Below, piece after piece: positions 1 to 7,247 of a stretch of DNA of 12,545 bases. The stretch is from Candidatus Poribacteria bacterium. Lineage in GTDB: Bacteria > Poribacteria > WGA-4E > WGA-3G. Made by a program: the position numbers and the translations under genes. The notes below the pieces were generated by a model that saw nothing but the letters and a program-made list of their open reading frames with translations, did no database searches and had not been told where the DNA came from. Each line of letters starts with the position of its first letter. Position 1 is the first letter of the stretch. Location of the stretch: NCBI GenBank assembly GCA_009835515.1, contig VXXH01000014.1:1-12545 (forward strand), read 5' to 3'.

Positions 1-1761
1 ACCTATCTCCGTATCACACTCGGCACTTTACAGATCCGGCGTGGTGCAATACTGCGTTATCATTCAACGGGTCAAAATCTTGATGTTGTAGCGGCGACAC
101 CTGACGAGACATTCTCGTCAATTCTTGTTGAGCCAGATGAATTAGAAGCTTTGCTGAAACATCCGTTCATAGAGAACACCGCGCCTCCTGATGCTCTTAA
201 ACCATTTTTCGCTCGGAGTGCCAAGTTGTCCGAAACGATTGATATACGTCTTTGGATTCCGCTAAAAATTCAAGACGAATTTTTGGGCATGATAGGTCTG
301 GGCAAATTTTTGGCAAGAGATGCATTAGAGACTTGGGAGAAGGAGTTACTGACAACGCTTGCACACCAAATTTCGATTGCCATTGCCTATTCGCAGATGG
401 TGGAGGGCATCCAGAGCGAAAAGTTTCGGTTGTTCATGCTCGCTGAAAGTGCGCCGCAAATTTGTCAACTGCTACAACCAGAGGCGGCTGCAGAACAAGT
501 GGTCCAGCAAGCTGTCTCGCTGCTTGACGCTAACGCTGGTGCCCTTATGCTTACGGACACCGAGCAACAGGCACTTGAAATGCACTATGCCTTTCCAGAG
601 AACTTGCTTGAAAATAGCACGGTGCAGGATAACACGAATGGACTTGTTATTTCTTATGGTGAGGACACACCGCTATCCGAAGAAGCGATGTCCGTAGAAG
701 TGTTGAAATCTGTCGTTAAAGAAGGAATACCGGGGCATTGTCTACCTAAATTCGACACCCTTTTTGGGGGCAAAAATTTGATGGCTGTTCCTATTCCTGG
801 GCGTGATGGTGATATTTTGGGGGTCCTTGTTGTTGGTGACAAGGAGGAACGCGGTGGCAGAATTACCTCCTTTACGGATGAAGATGTAATCCTCCTTGAT
901 TCCTTTGCGAAACAAGCAGGTGTTGCGATTGAGAATGCTCAGCTCCATCAGGAGGCACTTGAGGCGCGTCAGTTACAGGCAGAAATGGAGGAGGCGCGCA
1001 AAATCCAGGTGAACCTCATCCCAGAGACACTGCCAGATATTCCGGGATATGAGGTTGCGGGACATTATGAGCCACGCGGTCCCGTCGGTGGTGACTATTA
1101 TGATTGTATCGCCTTGCCTACGGGACATTGGGGTCTTGCAATTGCGGATGTTTCTGGCAAGGGGATGCAAGCGGCACTGCTCATGGCAACGCTTCGCGCG
1201 GGGCTTATCTCGGAATTGTCGCGCGCAGAAAGTGTTGAACAAGAGACACCTAACCAGTCTTCCTTGTACGCCGAAATCGCCACTATGGCGATGATCCTGA
1301 ACTCGCTCCTTTACGCCAGCGGGACAGAAGAGAAATATGCGACCTTCTTCTACAGCCATCTTAACCCGGAAACAGATATTCTTACGACGCTCAATGCGGG
1401 GCATAATCCACCGTTACTCATCAGAAAGGATGGCACCTACAAGTGGTTGGGTGAGGATGTTGGCGGTATTCCGCTCGGAATGTTTCCGAACGATATGGTT
1501 TCAAGCATTGCCGACTATGAAGCAGAACATGTCCAACTCGCCAGTGGTGATGTCATTGTGTATTATACAGATGGTGTCACAGAAACTGTCAACGTTGAAG
1601 ATGACTATTATGAAGAGGAGCGGCTTGTGGAGGCATCAAAAGCATGCAAGGATGAATCTGCCGAGGGTATCCGCAAGTACCTTCACAACGCTGTCATGGA
1701 ATTCCAGGGAGAAGCGGATCAGTTTGATGACCTGACGCTCCTTATTTTGAGAAAGGAATAA
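1..1761 (+). CDS. GAF-domain SpoIIE/RsbU-type serine phosphatase (5' truncated by window)
   Basis: The reading frame is open to base 1 with no stop, so the gene begins outside the window and a TTG at 151 is not a credible start. The 586 visible residues hold the end of one GAF-like sensor domain (about 1-115), a second GAF-like domain (about 150-320), a charged helical linker and a C-terminal PPM/SpoIIE phosphatase domain (about 335-586). The metal-binding acidic residues of the family are all there: VGGDYYD (codons 1084-1104), IADVSGKG (from 1141), YTDGVTE (Asp codon 1570) and the final FDDLTLL (Asp codons 1726 and 1729), plus NAGHNPP near 1393. Known members dephosphorylate phosphoserine on anti-anti-sigma proteins in partner-switching pathways, with the GAF domains sensing a ligand or signal. 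No RsbV/RsbW partner is visible. Its link to the following DUF58/BatA genes is only by neighbourhood; a repeat element separates them. Confidence 0.93.
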   Translation, partial: TYLRITLGTLQIRRGAILRYHSTGQNLDVVAATPDETFSSILVEPDELEALLKHPFIENTAPPDALKPFFARSAKLSETIDIRLWIPLKIQDEFLGMIGLGKFLARDALETWEKELLTTLAHQISIAIAYSQMVEGIQSEKFRLFMLAESAPQICQLLQPEAAAEQVVQQAVSLLDANAGALMLTDTEQQALEMHYAFPENLLENSTVQDNTNGLVISYGEDTPLSEEAMSVEVLKSVVKEGIPGHCLPKFDTLFGGKNLMAVPIPGRDGDILGVLVVGDKEERGGRITSFTDEDVILLDSFAKQAGVAIENAQLHQEALEARQLQAEMEEARKIQVNLIPETLPDIPGYEVAGHYEPRGPVGGDYYDCIALPTGHWGLAIADVSGKGMQAALLMATLRAGLISELSRAESVEQETPNQSSLYAEIATMAMILNSLLYASGTEEKYATFFYSHLNPETDILTTLNAGHNPPLLIRKDGTYKWLGEDVGGIPLGMFPNDMVSSIADYEAEHVQLASGDVIVYYTDGVTETVNVEDDYYEEERLVEASKACKDESAEGIRKYLHNAVMEFQGEADQFDDLTLLILRKE

Positions 1762-1762
1762 A

Positions 1763-1904
1763 TAGTTGTCAGTTGTCAGTACGGTTTTTTTTTCAAAAAA
1801 ACCTTTCGGTTGTCAGTTAAGAGGTTTTCGTTTAACGAGCCCGTCTTGTAACTGACAACTGATGACCGATAACTGAAAACCATTCTCCTGACAACTGATA
1901 ACTA
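1763..1904. repeat. Palindromic heptamer repeat element, copy 1
   Basis: It begins TAGTTGTCAGTTGTCAGT one base after the phosphatase TAA and ends CTGACAACTGATAACTA ten bases before the DUF58 ATG. The left arm is built of AGTTGTC units and the right arm of the complementary GAYAACT units. An A/T hairpin lies at 1783-1803, followed by a second GGTTGTCAGTTAAGAGG block. It fills essentially the whole intergenic space. Function is unknown; folding into a long hairpin in RNA or single-stranded DNA is an inference. Confidence 0.85.
1783..1803. repeat. A/T-rich stem-loop module (G:C variant)
   Basis: Perfect inverted repeat: GG plus seven T, loop TTC, seven A plus CC, flanked by TAC and TTTC as in the other copies. 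Compared with 2914-2932, the second stem pair is G:C instead of A:T and there is one extra T:A pair. It is not a classical rho-independent terminator because it has no G/C-rich stem followed by a U tract. Confidence 0.8.
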
Positions 1905-1914
1905 TTAAAAACAG

Positions 1915-2895
1915 ATGCAACAGAGTTCGACAGTCGGCCGCACATTTTTAGATCCAACAATCCTTGCCCGAATTGGGAATCTTGAATTAATTGCGAAATT
2001 CGTTGTGGAAGGTTTTATCTCAGGGCTACACAAAAGCCCGTATCACGGGTTTAGTGTTGAATTCTCACAGTACCGACAATATATGCCCGGAGACGATACT
2101 AAACATATAGATTGGAAAGCCTACGCCCGCACGGATAGGTACTATATTAAGCAGTTTGAGGAAGAGACGAATCTCAATTGCTATCTGCTTTTAGATACAA
2201 GCGAGTCTATGGCGCATCCGTCAGATGATGAGCAGACAAACGATGCCACGACAGACGGAAACGGTGCAGGGGCACCAAGGCTGACGAAGTTGAGATATTC
2301 GAGTTTCCTCATCGCGTCACTTGCCTATTTTATGGCGAAGCAGCGCGATGCAGTTGGATTCGCCTATTTTGATGATGCGCTTCGCCAGTACCTCCCAGCG
2401 CGAAGTAGCACATCACATTTACACTCAATTTTGCTCACATTGGAGACGTTACAGACAACAAAAAATACAAGGATGGGAACGCCACTCCATCAAATTGCTG
2501 AACGTCTTACCAAACGCGGATTGGTACTTTTCATCTCAGATCTCTACGATGAAAATCATGAGGAGGTCATCGCCGGATTAGAACATCTCCGTTATGAAGG
2601 ACACGAAGTTATCGTCTTCCATGTGCTTGCCCAACAGGAGCTTGAGTTTGCTAACTTTGAGACAGGACGGAGTTCGGAAGCACTTATCCGATTTATTGAT
2701 TCAGAAAACGACGCTGAGATTATCACAACCCCGCAAGCGATTCAGGAGAGTTATCTGAGCAATTTCAACGACTTTCTGGATACCTATAGGCTCGCGCTGC
2801 GACAAGCGGATATTGATTACAACATCATAACAACAGCAACCCCGATTGATCTTGCCCTCGCTTCTTATCTTGCTAAGCGGCAAGGTGTCCTCTAA
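1915..2895 (+). CDS. DUF58 / von Willebrand A-like domain protein
   Basis: The 326-residue protein carries the DUF58 signature: G45-F-S-V-E-F-S-Q-Y-R, then P58-G-D-D-x(4)-D66-W-K-A-Y-A-R-T-D, followed by the FEEETN stretch. This leads into a vWA-like fold with a MIDAS-type D94-T-S-E-S-M motif. No signal peptide or membrane segment is seen, so it is probably cytoplasmic. DUF58 proteins usually sit beside MoxR-type AAA+ ATPases and BatA/BatB membrane proteins; their biochemical role is not settled. Here the next gene is BatA-like, which supports a shared module, but no MoxR gene lies in the window. Residues about 102-120 (rich in D, T, N, G) form a low-complexity loop after the MIDAS motif. The ATG at 1915 has no Shine-Dalgarno sequence: the leader is the right end of repeat copy 1 plus the A/T-rich CTATTAAAAACAG. 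Confidence 0.93.
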   Translation: MQQSSTVGRTFLDPTILARIGNLELIAKFVVEGFISGLHKSPYHGFSVEFSQYRQYMPGDDTKHIDWKAYARTDRYYIKQFEEETNLNCYLLLDTSESMAHPSDDEQTNDATTDGNGAGAPRLTKLRYSSFLIASLAYFMAKQRDAVGFAYFDDALRQYLPARSSTSHLHSILLTLETLQTTKNTRMGTPLHQIAERLTKRGLVLFISDLYDENHEEVIAGLEHLRYEGHEVIVFHVLAQQELEFANFETGRSSEALIRFIDSENDAEIITTPQAIQESYLSNFNDFLDTYRLALRQADIDYNIITTATPIDLALASYLAKRQGVL

Positions 2896-2900
2896 GGGGA

Positions 2901-3012
2901 TAGTTGTCAGTACGATTTTTTTTCAAAAAATCTTTCAGTTATCAGTTGTCAGTTAAGAGGGTTTTGAACTATCATACATCTCTTTTACCTGATCCCCGAA
3001 GACTGGTAACTA
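2901..3012. repeat. Palindromic heptamer repeat element, copy 2
   Basis: The left end TAGTTGTCAGTACGATTT starts five bases after the DUF58 stop codon. An A/T hairpin follows at 2914-2932, then AGTTATCAGTTGTCAGTTAA with AAGAGG at 2955-2960. A CTCTTTT block at 2980-2986 partly mirrors AAGAG. The right end is a reduced arm, CTGGTAACTA at 3003-3012. The remaining 37 bases before the next ATG are A-rich and I recognise nothing in them. Confidence 0.8.
2914..2932. repeat. A/T-rich stem-loop module
   Basis: GATTTTTTTTCAAAAAATC is a perfect 8-bp stem (GATTTTTT with AAAAAATC) with loop TTC. The same 19 bases recur at 12511-12529, again directly after a repeat left arm. Confidence 0.85.
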
Positions 3013-3049
3013 AAGACGCTAAAAACGGAACAAAACTTAATAGTTAAAA

Positions 3050-5185
3050 ATGTTTGGCTTGACTTTCTTAACAACTTCTTTTGCTATAGCCGGTGCGATA
3101 GGCGCATCCATCCCTCTCATTCTTCATCTGCTGAATCGGGAACGTGCGCGGCGGCTGATTTTCAGCACTGTTCGTTTCATCCAGATGTCGCATCAGACGA
3201 ACGTGCGGCGGCATAAGTTGAAACGGCTGCTCCTCCTGCTCATGCGTATTCTGATGTTGGCATTGCTCGGTTTAGCATTTGCGCGTCCATTTTTCGCCGA
3301 TTCACCAGAGTTTACGCAAAAAACGGGTGGCAAACGGAACGCTGTTATTATTCTGGATACCTCTTATAGTATGCAGTATGAAGGCGTCCTTGAGAATGCG
3401 AGAAAAGCGGCAGTCGAAATTCTGGACGGGCTTGATGCCTCCGATGCTGCGTGCCTCATTCTTTCGTCCGACACTGCACGTGTCGTTGCGCCGCTTGGTT
3501 CAGAGTTTACGCATATTCGTACGGCTTTGAACAACGCAGAGACGACTAACGAGCGGACGGATTACTTGGACGCGATGCAAACGGCGGATGAAATCCTCCA
3601 GTCTATTCCTATCGGTGAGAAACAGGTTTATCTTGTCGGAGATATGCAAAAGCGGGGGTGGGAGAATTTTATTGAGACGGACAAACTCAGTCCTGATGTC
3701 CAAATTAACTTTGTTGATGTGGGTGCTGGAAAACCGCAGAATTATGCGATTACAGACATCAGTGTTCCGCCTGTTATCTTAAAGGAACAGAAAGCGTCGC
3801 AGCTTGTCGCGCGGGTCCGTAATTTCGGAGATGAACCGGTTGAAAATCTGCAAGTGCGTCTCTTTATAGACGACAATGTGATTGATAGTGTTGAACTTGA
3901 TATTGAACCAGATGATCTCGCGGACGCTGTTTTTAAGGTTGAGTTTCAAGACGAGGCGACACATACAGGTTGGGTTGAACTGCCAGCGGATGCCCTCAGT
4001 ATTGACAACAAGCGGTATTTTACTTTGCAAAGTCTACGGTCGATTAAAGTCCATGCTGTCCGTGAAAGGCCGCGAACGAGAGGTCGCTATCAAACTGTAG
4101 AGACTTTCTTCATGAAGAAGGCGTTGGTATCGGGGCGTGATGCTGTGCAAATTGATTTCGCCGAATCAGTCTCGGTCCCGAATGCCTCGACGCTTGCAAG
4201 CGTAGATGTGCTGATCCTTGCGGATGTTGCGGAACTTTCTTCCGGTGAAGCGGAGCGTGTGAAGGCTTATGTCGCTGCGGGTGGCGGTCTGATTGTAACG
4301 GTCGGCAATAATATTGATGCCGATGTTTATAGACAAGGTCTTGGCGGTGAGACCGGATTAATGCCGTGTGACTTTGTGCAAGCCGTGGGTGATGCGCTGG
4401 ATCGCGAACAATTCCGTGTGCTCGCTACGGTGAAATATGAACATCCGATTTTCGTGCCGTTCAAGGAGCCGAATCACGGGGATTTTGGCAAGGCTCGGTT
4501 TTACAGAATTTTTCAGGCGGTACCTACAAAGGATGCAACCGTCATTGCTGCTTATGATGATGGGAGTCCCGCGCTCTTTGAGAAACCTTACGGGACCTTG
4601 GGACGTGTGCTCTGTTTTACCTCGACAATAGACCGGGAATGGAACGATCTGCCGATTCGTGCTGTCTATCTGCCGTTTCTGCATGAGACTATTAAGTATC
4701 TCGCGCTTAAGGATGTGGACGCTGCACCGAATTATCAGGTTGGTGATAGCGTTGAACTGAAGATCTCGGAAGATGAAAATGGCGATGCTGCGCGGAATGC
4801 GGAAATCGCTGTGTTTAATCCAAACAACGTTGAGACTCGCTTACAACGCAATGAGAATCCTACTGAAATTTCCTCGCAGGGCAGTGTTTTTTATGCTGAC
4901 ACCGCGGTACCGGGCATCTACTCAGTCCATACGTCTGGTGCAGCACCATACTACTTTATTGTCAATGTTGACACAACTGAGTCCGACCTTGCGGCACGTG
5001 ATGTAGAGGAACTAACAAGTATGCTGAAAGGTGCTGCAGACGAATTGGTTGAGGAGAAACCGGCTGCGGAACTCATAGCGCAATATGAGGCGGATGTTGA
5101 GAAGAACCAAAATGTATGGGTCTATCTCATGTTAGTTGTTTTTGCGTTGGCAGTAACAGAAATGTTCTTTGCCAATCGCGTTTAG
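3050..5185 (+). CDS. BatA-type membrane protein with vWA, CARDB-like and glutamine-amidotransferase-like regions
   Basis: A 711-residue protein. The N-terminus matches the BatA/aerotolerance double-membrane-segment domain: hydrophobic stretches at about 5-28 and 60-82 separated by the basic NRERARR...RRHKLKR region. A von Willebrand A domain follows with MIDAS D103-T-S-Y-S-M. About 235-320 resembles a CARDB-type beta-sandwich (VPPVILKEQ, VRNFGDEPVENLQVRLF). About 385-500 resembles the class I glutamine-amidotransferase-like fold found in such proteins (VLILADVAEL, AYVAAGGGLIVTVG), without an obvious catalytic cysteine. A conserved block near 515-537 (GTLGRVLCFTSTIDREWNDLP) precedes another beta-rich part. 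A last membrane helix lies at about 689-707 with a short FFANRV tail. The protein should sit in the inner membrane with its large middle part probably periplasmic. It follows the DUF58 gene, the usual partner. The ATG has no clear ribosome site; TAGTTAAAA precedes it. Confidence 0.9.
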   Translation: MFGLTFLTTSFAIAGAIGASIPLILHLLNRERARRLIFSTVRFIQMSHQTNVRRHKLKRLLLLLMRILMLALLGLAFARPFFADSPEFTQKTGGKRNAVIILDTSYSMQYEGVLENARKAAVEILDGLDASDAACLILSSDTARVVAPLGSEFTHIRTALNNAETTNERTDYLDAMQTADEILQSIPIGEKQVYLVGDMQKRGWENFIETDKLSPDVQINFVDVGAGKPQNYAITDISVPPVILKEQKASQLVARVRNFGDEPVENLQVRLFIDDNVIDSVELDIEPDDLADAVFKVEFQDEATHTGWVELPADALSIDNKRYFTLQSLRSIKVHAVRERPRTRGRYQTVETFFMKKALVSGRDAVQIDFAESVSVPNASTLASVDVLILADVAELSSGEAERVKAYVAAGGGLIVTVGNNIDADVYRQGLGGETGLMPCDFVQAVGDALDREQFRVLATVKYEHPIFVPFKEPNHGDFGKARFYRIFQAVPTKDATVIAAYDDGSPALFEKPYGTLGRVLCFTSTIDREWNDLPIRAVYLPFLHETIKYLALKDVDAAPNYQVGDSVELKISEDENGDAARNAEIAVFNPNNVETRLQRNENPTEISSQGSVFYADTAVPGIYSVHTSGAAPYYFIVNVDTTESDLAARDVEELTSMLKGAADELVEEKPAAELIAQYEADVEKNQNVWVYLMLVVFALAVTEMFFANRV

Positions 5186-5194
5186 ATTTTTTAG

Positions 5195-5350
5195 TGGTTA
5201 TCAGTTATCGGTTGTCAGTTTTCAGTAAGAATAGTTGTCAGTTGTCGGTTATCAGTTATCAGTTAAAAGAGGGTTGGGACAATTCAAAAGGTCTCTTTCT
5301 GAAAACTGAAAGATTTTTCTGCGAAAAATCGGACTGAAAACTGATAACCA
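5195..5350. repeat. Palindromic heptamer repeat element, copy 3 (compound)
   Basis: A perfect 10-bp terminal inverted repeat, TGGTTATCAG at 5195-5204 and CTGATAACCA at 5341-5350, bounds the element. Inside are two runs of AGTTRTC-type units (5197-5226 and 5232-5264), a central AAAGAG (5266-5271) / CTCTTT (5293-5298) stem, and the A/T hairpin at 5312-5330 in inverted orientation. It starts nine bases after the BatA-like stop and ends shortly before the AAGGAG of the next gene, so it fills the space. Confidence 0.85.
5312..5330. repeat. A/T-rich stem-loop module, inverted copy
   Basis: Stem GATTTTT / AAAAATC with loop CTGCG. On the other strand the flanks read CAGTCC-stem-TTTCAGTTTTCAG, matching the CAGTAC-stem-TTTCAGTT flanks of the copies at 2914 and 10638. 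The module is therefore present here in reverse orientation. Confidence 0.75.
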
Positions 5351-5365
5351 TTCCAAGGAGAAATC

Positions 5366-6283
5366 GTGAACTTTGAAGCAAGTGCACCGATTGAGGTGCC
5401 GAAAATCGTATCTGATGAGCAGACCGAGTTTTTTATCCAGAACGGGTATCTTGTTGTACCGAATCTGCTCTCTCTTGATGAAATAGAGGAGTTGCGGCAG
5501 GACACCGTCACGCTGGCGAAAGGCGGGCATCCGTGCGACAATCTAAAACCGCTTCCTGACGATGTTAGTGATGCTGAGGCGATCAGCCGTATCCTCTGTA
5601 TTCATCAACCGCATTTTGTCAGTCCAATCATTGAGAGGTACGTCAAACATCCAAAAATCTGCGGTATCTTGAGCCAAATAGCCGCTGCGCATCTCCCGCA
5701 TTGGGACGGAAGTGTCAAGTGCATGCAGTCCATGCTTTTTGTGAAACCGCCAAATTTTCAGGGGCAGGCGTGGCATCAGGACGAAATCTACATTCCGACG
5801 CGTGATCGTTCCTTAATTGGTGCTTGGATCGCGATGGATGATGCTACAGTCGAAAACGGGTGTTTATGGGTTCTTCCGGGTTCACATCGTCAAGGCTATC
5901 TCTATCCGCAGCGGTCTCATGAAAATCCAGATGAGTTTGATTTTGCAGCGGAAAGTTACGGTTTTGATGACACCGATGAGGTGCCGGTTGAAGTTACAAC
6001 GGGGACATTAGTCTTCTTCAACGGGTATCTGCTCCATCGATCGCGTAAGAACCGCGGCGATACGTTTCGCAGGGTTTTGGTGAGCCATTACTGTAATGCT
6101 TGGTCGCTGTTACCTTGGTCAATTCGGGAGGGTGAGAGTCCAGCGAATGCTGACCGTCGGTGCATTGTTCCTGTTTCTGGCGTTGATCCTTATGCGTGGA
6201 AAGGCTATGATGCCCCACCCAAGAACGTTTCTCTGCGGACATGCAAAGCCGTTCAGCAAATGGAGGCATCAGATGCAAGTTGA
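5366..6283 (+). CDS. Phytanoyl-CoA dioxygenase (PhyH) family protein
   Basis: A 305-residue Fe(II)/2-oxoglutarate-dependent oxygenase of the PhyH superfamily. The iron-binding facial triad is visible: H137-x-D139 in the WHQDE motif and H224 in LLHRSRKNRG. R235, eleven residues after the distal histidine, is where human PhyH has its 2-oxoglutarate-binding arginine. The opening, in which a free-standing EFFIQNGYLVVPNLLS stretch leads into LDEIEELR, is typical of bacterial members, as is ENGCLWVLPGSH. The substrate cannot be read from sequence. The start is GTG at 5366 with AAGGAG at 5355-5360 and five bases of spacing. It heads a tightly spaced run (67-residue protein, rph, rdgB), which suggests co-transcription, though no functional link to RNA or nucleotide metabolism is evident. 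Confidence 0.93.
   Translation: MNFEASAPIEVPKIVSDEQTEFFIQNGYLVVPNLLSLDEIEELRQDTVTLAKGGHPCDNLKPLPDDVSDAEAISRILCIHQPHFVSPIIERYVKHPKICGILSQIAAAHLPHWDGSVKCMQSMLFVKPPNFQGQAWHQDEIYIPTRDRSLIGAWIAMDDATVENGCLWVLPGSHRQGYLYPQRSHENPDEFDFAAESYGFDDTDEVPVEVTTGTLVFFNGYLLHRSRKNRGDTFRRVLVSHYCNAWSLLPWSIREGESPANADRRCIVPVSGVDPYAWKGYDAPPKNVSLRTCKAVQQMEASDAS
6262..6266 (+). promoter_or_regulatory. Ribosome binding site inside the PhyH gene
   Basis: GGAGG lies six bases before the ATG at 6273. It decides that the downstream small gene starts there, near the end of the PhyH gene, rather than at codons further upstream in that frame. Confidence 0.7.
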
Positions 6284-6476
6284 TGGTTTTTTAGAACTCA
6301 GGCGAGCGTTGGAGACAATGTTCTCACAAATTGAGGCAGGCGAGGATATACTGGCGCAATTGGAGCGAATCAACGAGTTGCATCGGGAACTTGCGCCGAC
6401 AGCCCCTAAAATGCTTGGGCACTATCTTGAACGGAAAAGTTACACAAAGGCATTAGCACTACTTAAAACCTTATAG
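6273..6476 (+). CDS. Small helical protein of 67 residues, unrecognised
   Basis: I do not recognise this protein. It begins MQVDGFLELRRALETMF and is predicted by eye to be mostly alpha-helical, with regularly spaced Leu/Ile (ILAQLERINELHREL) that could form a short coiled coil. A break at APTAP is followed by a second amphipathic segment ending LALLKTL. There is no signal peptide, membrane segment, cysteine or metal motif. It is very likely translated: a GGAGG sits six bases upstream, the start overlaps the PhyH stop by 11 bases, and its own TAG at 6474 ends directly against the rph start region. Translational coupling with both neighbours is the natural reading. The same frame is open back to 6096, but that part overlaps the conserved PhyH C-terminus and has no comparable start. 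Confidence 0.7.
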   Translation: MQVDGFLELRRALETMFSQIEAGEDILAQLERINELHRELAPTAPKMLGHYLERKSYTKALALLKTL

Positions 6477-6478
6477 AT

Positions 6479-6484
6479 GGGGAG
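6479..6484 (+). promoter_or_regulatory. Ribosome binding site selecting the rph start
   Basis: GGGGAG followed by AAAA and then ATG at 6489. This favours the ATG at 6489 over the in-frame ATG at 6477, which directly follows the TAG of the previous gene and would contain this site within its own coding sequence. Confidence 0.6.
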
Positions 6485-6488
6485 AAAA

Positions 6489-7247
6489 ATGGCGAGAGAG
6501 GATGGACGGCGGCCAGATGAGTTGCGGCCGGTTACGATTAAACGACATTATATCAAACATGCAGAGGGTTCAGTCCTCGTTGCAACAGGGGACACCCGTA
6601 TTATATGTACAGCCTCCGTTATTGACCAGCAGCCCCGGTTCATGCGCGACCAACGGATCAAGAATAGAGGTTGGGTAACAGCCGAGTACTCGATGTTACC
6701 GCGTTCGACTTCTGAACGGATGCAACGCGAGATAACCCGCGGCGGTGCCAGTGGTAGAACACAAGAGATACAACGTCTCATTGGTCGTTCCTTGCGTGCT
6801 GCGGTAGACTTGTCCGCCTTAGAAGAGCGGACAGTCTGGGTGGATTGTGATGTGATCCAAGCCGATGGTGGCACACGCACCGCATCGATTACAGGTGCGT
6901 TTATCGCACTCTGGGATGCGTGTCAAGGGCTTGTCAAAAGTGGAAGAATCGAAACGTTTCCTATTACCGATAACATTGCTGCAACCAGTGTTGGGCTTGT
7001 CAACGGTGAAGCCTTGTTAGATCTGTGTTATACGGAAGATTCAACAGCCGATGTTGATATGAATATTGTTATGACCGGTAGTGGGCAGTTTATAGAGATA
7101 CAGGGCACAGCAGAGGAGAAACCCTTTTCGCGGGACGATTACAATCAGATGTTGGATCTTGCTGTTGGTGGTATACAACAACTGATCCGATTACAAAATC
7201 GGATGATGTTGGAGGATTTAGATGAAGCTGGTATTGGCGACGCGTAA
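6489..7247 (+). CDS. rph: Ribonuclease PH
   Basis: A 252-residue phosphorolytic 3'-5' exoribonuclease that trims tRNA 3' ends. Family blocks run in order: [16 protein letters not shown] start, [70 protein letters not shown] and [29 protein letters not shown]130 in GGTRTAS corresponds to the phosphate-binding arginine (E. coli R126), and D184 and D190 to the catalytic/metal aspartates (E. coli D178, D184). The length is normal. I chose ATG 6489 because MxxDGRxxDELRP aligns with the start of known RNase PH proteins and GGGGAG precedes it; ATG 6477 would add four residues. The 3' end overlaps rdgB by 26 bases. The rph-rdgB order is common, as in Bacillus subtilis. Confidence 0.96.
   Translation: MAREDGRRPDELRPVTIKRHYIKHAEGSVLVATGDTRIICTASVIDQQPRFMRDQRIKNRGWVTAEYSMLPRSTSERMQREITRGGASGRTQEIQRLIGRSLRAAVDLSALEERTVWVDCDVIQADGGTRTASITGAFIALWDACQGLVKSGRIETFPITDNIAATSVGLVNGEALLDLCYTEDSTADVDMNIVMTGSGQFIEIQGTAEEKPFSRDDYNQMLDLAVGGIQQLIRLQNRMMLEDLDEAGIGDA

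Noticed and set aside
151..153. TTG as start of the phosphatase gene
   Set aside because: The frame is open to base 1 and the upstream codons continue a GAF-like sequence; the true start is outside the window.
973..1404. Minus-strand open frame opposite the phosphatase catalytic domain
   Set aside because: It is a shadow of a strongly conserved plus-strand domain with no family resemblance of its own.
2914..2932. Rho-independent terminator
   Set aside because: The stem is A/T only apart from one G:C pair and is not followed by a U tract, so ordinary termination is not supported, though a role in 3' end processing is not excluded.
5116..5337. Open frame of 73 codons running through the BatA-like gene end and repeat copy 3
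   Set aside because: It overlaps the conserved C-terminal membrane segment in another frame, and its second half is only the stop-free reading of the heptamer repeat (CQLSVISYQL). No ribosome site.
6096..6272. Upstream extension of the 67-residue gene
   Set aside because: It lies within the PhyH coding region in another frame. The start at 6273 has GGAGG at ideal spacing.
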